A stretch of 28,502 bases of DNA from an uncultured Erysipelotrichaceae bacterium (lineage in GTDB: Bacteria; Bacillota_I; Bacilli_A; Erysipelotrichales; Erysipelotrichaceae): contig CAJUGR010000007.1 in assembly GCA_910586285.1 (NCBI GenBank), forward strand, positions 1 through 28,502, read 5' to 3'. The translations under genes and the position numbers were made by a program. How positions within the stretch are numbered: the first letter of the stretch is position 1; each line of letters starts with the position of its first letter. Shown piece after piece: positions 14,232 through 22,590 of this stretch. A model generated the notes under the pieces. The model saw nothing but the letters and a program-made list of their open reading frames with translations. It did no database searches and had not been told where the DNA came from.

Positions 14232-16610
14232 ATGAGTGAACCAATAGAACGATTTTCTCCCGATATTCATATCGGACTAACCTCAAAACAAGTAGAACAG
14301 CGATTAAAGCAAAACCTGCATAATGAAGCAATGGGACGAATTACCAAATCCTACCGTGAGATTTTCCGCGATAATATCGCAACACTCTTCAACCTCATTA
14401 ATGCCATATTGGCGGCTTTGATTATCTACGTAGGATCTTACCGCAATTTGTTGTTTTTGGGTGTTGCGATCAGTAATCTTGTCATCGGCATCTTTCAGGA
14501 AATTCGTGCCAAACGCGTACTGGATCGATTGTCATTGATTCATGAGTCCACAATCCCCGTCATTCGTGACCAACAAACGTGTGAAATACATACCGAAGAA
14601 CTCGTCTTAGACGATATTATGATCTTAAAAAGCGGTGCGCAGATTTGCAGTGACTGCTATATCCGTGAAGGAAAGCTGGAAGTCAACGAAAGCAATGTCA
14701 ACGGTGAATCCGATGTCATCGTCAAACGCAGCGGTGATTTCCTGTATTCCGGCAGTTATATTCTTTCCGGAAGCGCTTATGCGCAAGTGGAACATGTCGG
14801 AGAGGCCAACTATGCCAACAGCATTATGAAAGATGCCAAGGTATTAAAAAAGCATAAAAGCGAACTGCGTGATTCAATTAATTTCGTCATTAAGTACATC
14901 GGTATTGCGATCATTCCGATCGGCATTCTGTTATTTCTCAAGCAGTACTATTGGTTGGGATATTCCTTTAGCGAGGCGGTGGTTCCTACCGTATCGGCAC
15001 TCATCGGCATGATTCCCGAAGGATTGGTGCTGTTGACCAGTGTTGCCTTAGCGGTCGGATCGATTCATTTGGCCAAACATCATACGCTCGTTCAGGAACT
15101 CTATTGTATTGAGACTTTAGCACGGGTAGATATGTTATGTCTGGACAAAACCGGTACCATTACCCAAGGAAATATGCAGGTAGAAAGCATTGTCAGTGAT
15201 TCTCGACACGATATCAAACAGATTTTGGCCCGGATGATGTTTGCCTTAACCGATGACAATTCCACTGCCCAAGCGATTCGCCAATATATTCAAGAAGTGG
15301 AGGATGGAAGCGCCAAGGCAATCATTCCCTTTTCCAGTGCGCGTAAATTCAGTGCCGTTGAGTTTGATCATGACACCTATCTGTTAGGCGCATATGAATG
15401 TATGCCGATTCATAAAGATACAATGGCGGAAGCACAGATCACACAATATGCCGCAAAAGGTTATCGCGTTCTTACCCTCGCCCATTCTCATGGAGCCATT
15501 ATCCAAGATCAACTAAGTAAACCGGGTGAAGTGATCGCTTTCATTTTATTGAGTGATCCAATTCGGGAAGAAGCAGCCGACACGTTAAACTACTTTGCGA
15601 CACAAGGGGTCGATATTAAGATCATCAGTGGTGATAATCCTGTTACTGTACATCGTATTGCCCGCAAAGCCAATGTTTTGAATGCCGATGCATATATTGA
15701 TGCCTCCACATTGAGCGATGAACAAATCCCCGAAGCACTGAAACGATATACCGTTTTTGGACGGGTTACTCCCCAACAGAAAAAATTGATCATTCGCTCG
15801 TTGAAGGAACATCATACCACAGCGATGATCGGTGATGGCGTCAATGATGTCATGGCGTTAAAAGAAGCGGATTGTTCCATTGCGATGGCACAAGGCAGTG
15901 AAGCAGCAAAGAATATCGCCAACCTTGTTTTACTTGATAACAATTTTAAGAATATGCCCTATATCGTTGCGGAAGGAAGACGCGTCATCAATAACATCCA
16001 ACGTGCCGCCTCGCTGTTTTTGGTCAAGACGATTTTTTCCACATTATTGTCTGTAATCACCTTGTTTTTGAACTATCGTTATCCGTTTGTTCCGATTCAA
16101 TTAACGCTGATTTCATCCTTGACCATTGGTATTCCCTCATTCTTTCTCGCTTTGGAGCCCAATTATAATCGCATCAAAGGCAACTTTATCATCAATGTCA
16201 TCACCCATGCGGCTCCCGGTGCGCTTATGGTTATCGTATCCATCTTATCGGTATCGATCTATACGACAATTTTTCAATATAGTGATGAAGTTCGATCAAC
16301 GATGTGTGTCATCTTAACCGGTGCTTGTATGTTAACGATTTTACATCGCATTTGTTTGCCGTTTTCCCGTCAACGCCGAATTCTGTTTTTGACAATGGCA
16401 GCCGGTTTTGCCTTAGCTATTATATTTTTGCCGAATGTCTTCATGATGATTCCGCTGGATTTCTTATGCCTTTGTGTCACCTTTGGTGCCGTAGCGATCA
16501 TCCCGATTGTTATGACAATTCTTTCCGGTCAGCTGCATCGCTTTCATCGTTTGCGCGACTTTATTACCAAAGCGTCAAAAAAGCCATCCTCATCGGATGA
16601 AATAAACTGA
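14232..16610 (+). CDS. P-type cation-transporting ATPase (CtpE-like)
   Basis: This is a 792-residue P-type ATPase. The phosphorylation site is D305 in CLDKTGTIT, the hinge is GDGVND at 534-539, and PEGL (262-265) is in transmembrane helix 4. About ten membrane segments are expected, including a block at 595-770. The nucleotide-binding domain is short (about 315-430) and there is no N-terminal heavy-metal domain, which with MIPEGLVLLTSVALAVG resembles the CtpE group, linked to Ca2+ transport in mycobacteria. The ion is inferred, not shown. The actuator loop, normally TGES, reads NGES (157-160; AAC at 14700-14702), keeping the catalytic Glu but replacing the Thr. GGAAGTGAG precedes the ATG. It appears to be a single-gene unit. 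Confidence 0.88.
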   Translation: MSEPIERFSPDIHIGLTSKQVEQRLKQNLHNEAMGRITKSYREIFRDNIATLFNLINAILAALIIYVGSYRNLLFLGVAISNLVIGIFQEIRAKRVLDRLSLIHESTIPVIRDQQTCEIHTEELVLDDIMILKSGAQICSDCYIREGKLEVNESNVNGESDVIVKRSGDFLYSGSYILSGSAYAQVEHVGEANYANSIMKDAKVLKKHKSELRDSINFVIKYIGIAIIPIGILLFLKQYYWLGYSFSEAVVPTVSALIGMIPEGLVLLTSVALAVGSIHLAKHHTLVQELYCIETLARVDMLCLDKTGTITQGNMQVESIVSDSRHDIKQILARMMFALTDDNSTAQAIRQYIQEVEDGSAKAIIPFSSARKFSAVEFDHDTYLLGAYECMPIHKDTMAEAQITQYAAKGYRVLTLAHSHGAIIQDQLSKPGEVIAFILLSDPIREEAADTLNYFATQGVDIKIISGDNPVTVHRIARKANVLNADAYIDASTLSDEQIPEALKRYTVFGRVTPQQKKLIIRSLKEHHTTAMIGDGVNDVMALKEADCSIAMAQGSEAAKNIANLVLLDNNFKNMPYIVAEGRRVINNIQRAASLFLVKTIFSTLLSVITLFLNYRYPFVPIQLTLISSLTIGIPSFFLALEPNYNRIKGNFIINVITHAAPGALMVIVSILSVSIYTTIFQYSDEVRSTMCVILTGACMLTILHRICLPFSRQRRILFLTMAAGFALAIIFLPNVFMMIPLDFLCLCVTFGAVAIIPIVMTILSGQLHRFHRLRDFITKASKKPSSSDEIN

Positions 16611-16691
16611 GAAGACTCCTTGTCTTCATCCCATTAACGGAAGTTTCGATTGATTTGAACTGTACCTAAAGGCTATCGCCTTGCGAATCAC

Positions 16692-16720
16692 AAAAAAAGG
16701 CATCGCTGCCTTTTTTACTT
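16692..16720. terminator. bidirectional terminator between the ATPase gene and rbfA
   Basis: AAAAAAGGCA-TCGC-TGCCTTTTTT is symmetric, so both strands give a hairpin followed by T. On the minus strand its A-rich foot overlaps the rbfA stop codon. It ends two convergent units. A second hairpin, GAAGAC/GTCTTC at 16611-16627, lies nearer the ATPase gene but lacks a T run. Confidence 0.8.
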
Positions 16721-17056
16721 TTTATGAATATCCGCGATGATCTGTTCAATTTTATTACCGCGTTCCAGAGCGGTATCCTGTAAAAATATCAGTTCCGGAA
16801 CTTTTCGGATCGTCAATCGCTGTGCTAATTGCGAGCGAATAAATCCTTTTGAACGATTTAATGTCTTCATCCCCGCCTCTTTACGGGCATTTTGACCAAG
16901 AAAAGAAACATAGATTTTCGCTTGGGAACAATCGCCGCTGACTTCTACATCGGTAATCGTGATAAATCCAAGCTTAGGATCCTTCAATTCAAATTGAATG
17001 ATACGGGATACTTCCTTTTGAATAATTCCCGCAATTTTATCTTTCTTCATGCTCAT
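16715..17056 (-). CDS. rbfA: ribosome-binding factor A
   Basis: This is a 113-residue KH-fold protein that binds the 30S subunit and helps 16S rRNA 5'-end maturation. Characteristic stretches are IIQFELKDPKLGFITITDVE, CSQAKIYVSFLG, KGFIRSQLAQRLTIRKVPEL and LERGNKIEQI. I place the start at the ATG at 17056, because GGTGA lies 6 bases before it; an in-frame TTG at 17062 and an ATG at 17050 are alternatives. It is last of the rimP-to-rbfA operon, 14 bases after infB, and its stop is embedded in a bidirectional terminator. Confidence 0.94.
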   Translation of the reverse strand: MSMKKDKIAGIIQKEVSRIIQFELKDPKLGFITITDVEVSGDCSQAKIYVSFLGQNARKEAGMKTLNRSKGFIRSQLAQRLTIRKVPELIFLQDTALERGNKIEQIIADIHKK

Positions 17057-17070
17057 TGTCAATCACCATT

Positions 17071-18912
17071 TTATTCCGGTTCCACCTGTTGATCTTCGTA
17101 AGCCTCAATAACATCGTTTACTTTAATATCATTGAAGTTCTCGATGGTCAAACCACAGTCAAAACCGCTTTGTACTTCCTTAACATCATTTTGGAAGCGC
17201 CGCAATGATCCTAATTTACCGCTATAAACGACAACGCCCTCACGAATCAGTCGAACGCTGCACTCACGTTTTAAACAGCCATCGCTGACCATACAGCCGG
17301 CAATGGTACCCACCTTGCTCATTTTGAATAATTGGCGTACTTCAGCCTGTCCAATCACCACTTCTTCATATACCGGAGCCAACATACCTTTCATGGCATT
17401 TTCCATTTCTTCCAATGCCTTGTAGATAATATTGTGAAGATGGATTTCAACTCCCTCTTCTTCTGCTTTCTTACGCACCGTTGCATTCGGACGTACATTG
17501 AAGCCGTAAATTAACGCATGAGAGGCACTCGCCAACATGATATCCGATTCGGTAATCGCACCGGCAGAAGAACGGATGACATTTACCTTAACTCCCTGCA
17601 CATCGATTTTTTCCATGCTTGCTTTAACCGCTTCGGCACTTCCCTGTACATCGGCTTTGATGATGATATTCAGTGTCTGTAAGTCGCCTTCTTCAATTTG
17701 GCGAGCCAAATCATCCAATGACATCGCACTGGTCGCATTGCGTTCCTGCTCAATGCGCTTCTGTAATCTTGTTTCAGCAATCTGACGAGCCTTTTTCTCA
17801 CTGTCAAACACTTTGAAGATGTCTCCGGCAATCGGAACATCGCTCAAGCCGATAATCTCCACCGGGGTAGAAGGCAATGCCTTTTTCATCTCTCGGCCAA
17901 GATCATCCACCATTTTACGTACACGACCAAAGGCAGTTCCAACTACTAAGCTGTCGCCGGAATGAAGTGTCCCTCCCTGAATTAACAGTGTTGCGACCGG
18001 TCCACGTCCTTTATCCAGTTTTGCCTCAATCACCGTACCCACGGCTAACTTATCCGGATTGGCTTTAAAGTCTTCCACTTCCGCCAATACCATAATCGTA
18101 TCCAATAAATCACTGACACCCTCACCGGTTTTCGCAGAGATGCTACAAAAAATCGTATTACCGCCCCATTCTTCCGGCATCAGCTCTAATTCAGCCATCT
18201 CCGACATAATTCGATCGGGGTTAGCACCCGGCTTATCGATTTTATTGACTGCCACAATGACCGGTACTCCCGCCGCTTTCGCATGGTCAACCGCCTCTTT
18301 GGTTTGCGGCATCACACCGTCATCCGCCGCAACGACAATGACAACAATATCGGTAATCTTCGCACCGCGGGCGCGCATCGCAGTGAATGCTTCATGCCCC
18401 GGAGTATCCAAAAAGGTTACTTTTTTTCCTTTGACCTGTACCTGATAAGCACCAATGTGCTGCGTAATACCGCCAAATTCTCCGGCCGTCACATGTGTCT
18501 TACGAATTGTATCCAACAATGTGGTCTTACCATGATCGACATGTCCCATAATGGTAATGACTGGAGGACGGCTCACTAAATTGTCTTCATCCTCCTGTTC
18601 CATCATTTCTTCAAAATCACTTTCTTCAATGATGACTTCCTTATGAGTTTCCACATTGAATTCCATACATACCAATTCAATATTTTCTTCGTCCAATGTC
18701 GAATTAATCGTTACCATGGTTCCCATCATAAACAACAGTTTGATGATTTCACTGGCATTGCGGTTTAATTTCTCTGCCAGTTCACCGACACTCATCGCTC
18801 CGCTATAAGTCAGTTCCTTTACTTCCTCACGTTTTTTGGCCACTGTTTGCCCGCCGCGATTGCGGGAATTGTTTCTCTTCCGATTGTTTCTTCGCTGTGG
18901 TTGTCTTGCCAT
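17071..18912 (-). CDS. infB: translation initiation factor IF-2
   Basis: This is a 613-residue GTPase that brings initiator fMet-tRNA to the 30S subunit and promotes subunit joining. An Arg/Asn-rich basic start (1-30) is followed by one IF2-N domain (about 37-90), then the G domain with GHVDHGKT (123-130), DTPGHEAF and NKIDKPGA, then domains II, III and the tRNA-binding C-terminal domain. The N-terminal part is much shorter than in E. coli and shorter than in Bacillus, as in several small-genome Bacillota. The ATG at 18912 is chosen because AGGTGA lies 5 bases upstream; an 8-residue longer frame lacks a site and would overlap ylxQ. Confidence 0.96.
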   Translation of the reverse strand: MARQPQRRNNRKRNNSRNRGGQTVAKKREEVKELTYSGAMSVGELAEKLNRNASEIIKLLFMMGTMVTINSTLDEENIELVCMEFNVETHKEVIIEESDFEEMMEQEDEDNLVSRPPVITIMGHVDHGKTTLLDTIRKTHVTAGEFGGITQHIGAYQVQVKGKKVTFLDTPGHEAFTAMRARGAKITDIVVIVVAADDGVMPQTKEAVDHAKAAGVPVIVAVNKIDKPGANPDRIMSEMAELELMPEEWGGNTIFCSISAKTGEGVSDLLDTIMVLAEVEDFKANPDKLAVGTVIEAKLDKGRGPVATLLIQGGTLHSGDSLVVGTAFGRVRKMVDDLGREMKKALPSTPVEIIGLSDVPIAGDIFKVFDSEKKARQIAETRLQKRIEQERNATSAMSLDDLARQIEEGDLQTLNIIIKADVQGSAEAVKASMEKIDVQGVKVNVIRSSAGAITESDIMLASASHALIYGFNVRPNATVRKKAEEEGVEIHLHNIIYKALEEMENAMKGMLAPVYEEVVIGQAEVRQLFKMSKVGTIAGCMVSDGCLKRECSVRLIREGVVVYSGKLGSLRRFQNDVKEVQSGFDCGLTIENFNDIKVNDVIEAYEDQQVEPE

Positions 18913-18920
18913 AATATCAC

Positions 18921-19220
18921 CTAGCCTTTCCAGCAAGCATGAAGCTTTTGCGCAAAGCCTTGATCTGTGATCGCAACCGCACTGCGATTTTTGGTTCCGA
19001 TCGCTTGATTTAACGCTTCCCTGTCCATAAATACATAGGGTACTTCATAATATGTGCATTTATCCATCAGTTTCTTTCTTATGTTATTACCGCATTCTTT
19101 GGCAATCACCACAAGATACACCTGATGCTTTTGGATGCCTTTGATGACCTCTTCCCCGCTGATCAGTCGTCGGGAGCGCTGAATCAGACCCAAAAGTCCG
19201 ATGGCATCACGATTCATCAT
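18921..19220 (-). CDS. ylxQ: YlxQ, L7Ae-family RNA-binding protein
   Basis: This is a 99-residue L7Ae/L30e-fold protein, in the family of kink-turn RNA binders. The core GLIQRSRRLISGEEVIK and the later AVAITDQGFAQKL match YlxQ of Bacilli, which lies at the same operon position. Its exact cellular role is not settled; kink-turn binding is known for relatives. The start lies within the last codons of ylxR, with GAGGA 7 bases before the ATG at 19220; a second ATG at 19217 also fits. The overlap implies translational coupling. Confidence 0.9.
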   Translation of the reverse strand: MMNRDAIGLLGLIQRSRRLISGEEVIKGIQKHQVYLVVIAKECGNNIRKKLMDKCTYYEVPYVFMDREALNQAIGTKNRSAVAITDQGFAQKLHACWKG

Positions 19221-19470
19221 CAAACATCCTCATCAATTCCTCATACAACGCATCAGGAATTTCACAATCCAAAGCGCGTGCCAATGCTTTGCGCTTTTTG
19301 GCTGTTTCTACTGCTTCCTTACTGCGTTTTAAATAAGCCCCACGCCCGTTTTGACGGCCGCTTTCATCGATAGTCACTTCCCCTTGCGGAGTACGAACGA
19401 TGCGAAGCAGTTCTTTTTTGGGCAGACTTTCACTGGTGGCTACACAACGGCGCATCGGTATTTTTCTCAT
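19207..19470 (-). CDS. rnpM: YlxR/RnpM, RNase P modulator (DUF448)
   Basis: This is an 87-residue basic protein of the DUF448/YlxR family. The N-terminal core RKIPMRRCVATSESLPKKEL and the later GRQNGRGAYLKRSKEAVETA are the hallmark regions, the second forming the RNA-binding GRGAY loop. The B. subtilis counterpart binds RNase P RNA and modulates its activity, giving the name RnpM. GGAGGGG stands 7 bases before the ATG. It follows nusA by 18 bases and overlaps ylxQ, the standard order in Bacillota. Confidence 0.92.
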   Translation of the reverse strand: MRKIPMRRCVATSESLPKKELLRIVRTPQGEVTIDESGRQNGRGAYLKRSKEAVETAKKRKALARALDCEIPDALYEELMRMFDDES

Positions 19471-19488
19471 TAATATCCCCTCCTGCCT

Positions 19489-21150
19489 TTATTCTTCGTA
19501 ATATTCCTCGTATTCATCAAAGTCAATGTCATCGTCATTGATCCAATCGTTTTCTTGTTCCTCTGCTTCCTGACGAGCAATCTCTTCCAGTTCTTCTTCC
19601 GTATAGATCGGTTTTAGTTCATAATCTTTCTTGCTTAAGTCAAAGGTAGCCTTGCGCTTCGGTTCCTCATCATCCTTACGGCGATTTTTCGGTCGACTGC
19701 TTGGCGTTTCCTTCGGTTTGTTATCGAGAATCTTTTCAAATTTCGATACAAATTCCTGTTTTTCTTTTAGATTCAAGCCCTCTTGACGCTGTTTTTCCTT
19801 TGCTAAGCGTGCAGCTTCTTCCAGATCGGTGGGCACTTTGGTTGCCGGTTTTACCGCTTCCGGTTTGGCTTTCTTGACTTCCTCAACTTCTTTTGCCTCA
19901 GCAGCGATAGCTTCTTCACGCAATACCTCATCAATATGCGTTTCTTCTATCACATCATGATAAGCAAATTCCGGTGTTTCTATCGGAGTATCCTCAGCGG
20001 CCGCAACGGCTTCAAATTGCATTGCCTGCGCCTTGGCCTTGGCTTCTTCCTGTTGTTTCAGGAACAATTCACGCTGTTGCAGCGCGATTGTCTGCCAATC
20101 AATACCCTTTTCTTTCATATCACTTTCTGACTTGATATCAATTTTTGAGCCGGTCAGTTTTACCGCCAAACGAGCATTCTTGCCTTTTTTACCGATTGCC
20201 AAAGACAGTTGATGATCTGCCACCACTACCAATAAACCGTTTTTGCGTTCTTCGTTAGGAATGACCGCTAATACCTCAGCCGGTGCCAACGCATTTTTAA
20301 TCAATTCGCTGACATCATCGCTCCATTCGAAGATATCGATCTTTTCTCCCTTTAATTCGTCGATCACCACTTGTACCCGCTGCCCACGCGGACCGATGCA
20401 GGCACCGATCGGATCAACGTTTTCATTATTCGAGTAAACCGCCATCTTGGTACGTTCTCCGGCTTCTCGTGCAATCGCTTTGATTTCGATCACACCCTGA
20501 TAAATTTCCGGCACCTCTTTTTCAAACAGTCGCTTTACTAATGTTGCCGCCCCACGGGAAACCAAGACCTGTGCCCCCTTGGTATCCTTGTTTACTTCTG
20601 CAATCACCACGCGTAAGCGTTGACCTTCCACATATTTTTCATTGGGAATCTGTTGATTTTTCGGCATCAGCGCCATCGTCTTACCGATATTCACAATGAC
20701 GAATTTATCTTCCACCGTTTCCACGGTACCCATGACCATTTCTTCTACTTTATCACAGTATTCATCATATACGGCCTGCTTTTCCGCTTCACGAATTTTC
20801 TGTTTCATCACATTCTTAGCCAAGACCACAGCAGCACGCCCCATTTCAGCGATGTTGACTTCATTTTCCACTACATCGCCCAATTCGTATTCCTGTTTGA
20901 TCTTTTTGGCCTCGCTTAATGAAATTTCCAACTCATCATCTTCAACCGTTTCCACGATTTTACGCTGTTGGTAGACCTTAATGCTGCCCTTTTCATTGAC
21001 ATCCACCCGCACCAGCGCATCAGGAATTTCAATGTGCTTACGGTATGCCTTAGACAGCGCTTCTTCCAGTGCCTCAATGACAATTTCCTTTGACAATTTT
21101 CGATCACTTTCAATGGCCTGCATTGCCGCCATAAAATCTTTCAACTTCAT
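19489..21150 (-). CDS. nusA: transcription factor NusA with a long acidic C-terminal tail
   Basis: This is a 553-residue elongation factor that binds RNA polymerase and affects pausing, termination and antitermination. Domains in order are the RNAP-binding N-terminal domain (1-130), S1 (about 135-200), KH1 (about 225-285, with DPIGACIGPRGQRVQ) and KH2 (about 290-345, with LAIGKKGKNARLAVKLTG). The conserved protein ends near residue 350, as in B. subtilis (371 residues). Here about 190 further residues follow, first Ala/Glu/Lys-rich and probably helical, then a basic patch (486-500), then a strongly acidic end (NDDDIDFDEYEEYYEE). The tail does not resemble the helix-hairpin-helix repeats of E. 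coli NusA. AAGGAAAAAGGAAA precedes the ATG. It lies 19 bases after rimP. Confidence 0.95.
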   Translation of the reverse strand: MKLKDFMAAMQAIESDRKLSKEIVIEALEEALSKAYRKHIEIPDALVRVDVNEKGSIKVYQQRKIVETVEDDELEISLSEAKKIKQEYELGDVVENEVNIAEMGRAAVVLAKNVMKQKIREAEKQAVYDEYCDKVEEMVMGTVETVEDKFVIVNIGKTMALMPKNQQIPNEKYVEGQRLRVVIAEVNKDTKGAQVLVSRGAATLVKRLFEKEVPEIYQGVIEIKAIAREAGERTKMAVYSNNENVDPIGACIGPRGQRVQVVIDELKGEKIDIFEWSDDVSELIKNALAPAEVLAVIPNEERKNGLLVVVADHQLSLAIGKKGKNARLAVKLTGSKIDIKSESDMKEKGIDWQTIALQQRELFLKQQEEAKAKAQAMQFEAVAAAEDTPIETPEFAYHDVIEETHIDEVLREEAIAAEAKEVEEVKKAKPEAVKPATKVPTDLEEAARLAKEKQRQEGLNLKEKQEFVSKFEKILDNKPKETPSSRPKNRRKDDEEPKRKATFDLSKKDYELKPIYTEEELEEIARQEAEEQENDWINDDDIDFDEYEEYYEE

Positions 21151-21169
21151 TTTCCTTTTTCCTTTCGTT

Positions 21170-21637
21170 TTAAATTTTTACTGCCAACCGAATAAGTGCA
21201 ATATTATCACGGTCGACATCCATTTCTCTTTTCACAGCTTTATCCATATAAGCAATATGTAAATGATCCGTTTCCACTTGCAACAATGTTCCATAGATCT
21301 CATCACGACCGCCTTTCGGGTTGCGATATTTGATGTAAACATATTCTCCCACCGCTTGACGAATATCCTCATCCCCCATCAATATACGCTCCGCACCCGG
21401 TGAACACACTTCCAAAAAATATTCATGAGCGATAAGATCAGCCTCATCCAAAGCCGCTGACACAGCTTCACTGATTGCTGCACACGTATCAATATCCATA
21501 CTGCCATCTTTTCGCATCACCGCTAAGCGCAAGATCGTGGTCGACCCTTCCCGATGCCAACCACATTCAACCATTTGAATCTGCATGGTCGCTAATATCG
21601 GGCGAATGACTTCATTAATTTGATTCATATTTTCCAC
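21170..21637 (-). CDS. rimP: ribosome maturation factor RimP
   Basis: This is a 155-residue protein needed for 30S subunit assembly. The core features are DIDTCAAISEAVSAALDEAD, followed by YFLEVCSPGAERIL (family motif LEVSSPGxxRPL) and a C-terminal SH3-like domain with GTLLQVETDHLHI. The GTG start at 21637 is preferred: AGGAG at 21645-21649 lies 7 bases before it, and the length then equals the usual 150-160. A longer frame to 21682 would run through the leader hairpin and has no site; the ATG at 21628 is too far from the site. It is first of the nusA-infB operon. Confidence 0.94.
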   Translation of the reverse strand: MENMNQINEVIRPILATMQIQMVECGWHREGSTTILRLAVMRKDGSMDIDTCAAISEAVSAALDEADLIAHEYFLEVCSPGAERILMGDEDIRQAVGEYVYIKYRNPKGGRDEIYGTLLQVETDHLHIAYMDKAVKREMDVDRDNIALIRLAVKI

Positions 21638-21665
21638 AGCATTGCTCCTTTTAAACATAATAATA

Positions 21666-21684
21666 GAGTGGGCATGACCCACTC
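21666..21684 (-). promoter_or_regulatory. hairpin in the rimP leader
   Basis: GAGTGGG-TCATG-CCCACTC is a perfect 7-bp, GC-rich stem with a 5-base loop. It lies between the promoter and the rimP ribosome binding site, about 17 bases before the latter. No T run follows, so it is not a terminator. It may be a cis-regulatory or mRNA-stability element. Confidence 0.5.
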
Positions 21685-21703
21685 CTGTCGAGGTTACACC
21701 AAT

Positions 21704-21732
21704 AATATACCACGATTTTCCATTAAATACAA
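21704..21732 (-). promoter_or_regulatory. promoter of the rimP-nusA-infB-rbfA operon
   Basis: TTGTAT (21727-21732), a 17-base spacer and TATATT (21704-21709, five of six) preceded by TGG (extended -10) form a good sigma-A site about 70 bases before the rimP start. Confidence 0.6.
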
Positions 21733-21790
21733 TGGCTTTTGATGATTTTATACGATGATTTGTCTCATTCTAAGATTTAACACGCTTCAT

Positions 21791-21828
21791 AGAAAAGGAA
21801 AGTGAATCATTTACAGATTCACTTTCCT
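21791..21828 (-). terminator. strong Rho-independent terminator before rimP
   Basis: GGAAAGTGAATC and GATTCACTTTCC form a perfect 12-bp stem with a 7-base loop, followed by TTTTCT. It lies just past the DUF3592-like gene and insulates the rimP promoter. Confidence 0.85.
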
Positions 21829-21859
21829 AGTGTTTTTGATAGAATTGTGTTTTACCCCA

Positions 21860-22312
21860 TTAGATAAACGATGTAATGGCAGCAAACAGCATATTTATCA
21901 TGAAGAACACCAAAACAACCATGCCGACCAGTTTCTGTTTAGTGTTGGATTGCATTTTTGAGCGGAATTCCTCAACGATGCAAACCGTAGGATCCTCCGG
22001 TAAGTAGCATACCGTATAGCGATCATTCATATCATAGCTTCCTGCCCGTTTTTCGGCAAATGCTAATGCGGTCTCATAGGTTTGCCCATTTACGTTATAA
22101 GCGATTACCGGGTATTCATTCTTCCAACGAAATGAACGGTTACGACGATAAACAGTCACCAATTCTTTTACTGTTCCTTCTGCATTGCCGTTTAAGTTAT
22201 GTGCTTGATTCAACACTCGATTCATTTTCTGATAATTGCGCCATACCGCATAAAACAATGCCGCAAGTATCAAAAAAATCACTAAAAAAATAATTCCCAT
22301 TGATTTATCCAT
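21860..22312 (-). CDS. DUF3592-like membrane protein
   Basis: This encodes 150 residues with one membrane segment at each end (about 5-24 and 126-147) and a soluble middle. The middle has the pattern of the DUF3592 fold: a Val-rich strand, YPVIAYNVNGQTYET, then DRYTVCYLPEDPTVCIVEEF, typical of small beta-barrel membrane proteins of unknown function. Both ends probably lie in the cytoplasm and the barrel outside. AGGAGAA stands 6 bases before the ATG. It lies between the rpmF terminator and its own strong terminator, so it is probably transcribed alone. The promoter was not identified. The family assignment is by pattern only. Confidence 0.65.
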   Translation of the reverse strand: MDKSMGIIFLVIFLILAALFYAVWRNYQKMNRVLNQAHNLNGNAEGTVKELVTVYRRNRSFRWKNEYPVIAYNVNGQTYETALAFAEKRAGSYDMNDRYTVCYLPEDPTVCIVEEFRSKMQSNTKQKLVGMVVLVFFMINMLFAAITSFI

Positions 22313-22390
22313 TGTTATTCTCCTTTTCTTCTACTATGACCGGATTGAAATAAAAATGTTCGATCATTAAACCCCTTTACTTCATACTTT

Positions 22391-22418
22391 AAGAAAAAAA
22401 GGCATTCTGCCCCTTTTT
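22391..22418 (-). terminator. Rho-independent terminator after rpmF
   Basis: GGCA-GAA-TGCC with flanking A/T pairs is followed by seven T, directly at the rpmF stop codon. Confidence 0.75.
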
Positions 22419-22590
22419 ACGCTTTCTCAACAATCGTCTTACCGTTGTAAACACCGCATTCGCACATCTTATGGGCTGGTTTGTATTCACCGCACGCCGG
22501 ACATTTCACCAAAGTAGGCGCAGCCAATTTATAGTGTGTTCTTCTTTTTGCTTTTCGGGTTTTTGAATTACGTCTTTGTTGTACTGCCAT
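22417..22590 (-). CDS. rpmF: 50S ribosomal protein L32 (zinc-binding form)
   Basis: This 57-residue ribosomal protein begins MAVQQRRNSKTRKAKRRTHY, the standard L32 N-terminus. It has a four-cysteine zinc ribbon (CPAC, then CEC about ten residues later), so this is the zinc-binding rather than the cysteine-free form. AGGAGG lies 8 bases before the ATG, inside the end of yceD. The start overlaps the yceD coding region by 23 bases in another frame. The yceD-rpmF pairing is common in bacteria. Confidence 0.96.
   Translation of the reverse strand: MAVQQRRNSKTRKAKRRTHYKLAAPTLVKCPACGEYKPAHKMCECGVYNGKTIVEKA

Noticed and set aside
16611..16627. GAAGAC/GTCTTC hairpin as terminator of the P-type ATPase gene
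   Set aside because: No T run follows; the symmetric hairpin at 16692-16720 is the better terminator.
21638..21682. Longer rimP start
   Set aside because: It would place the start within the leader hairpin; the GTG with AGGAG gives the family length.
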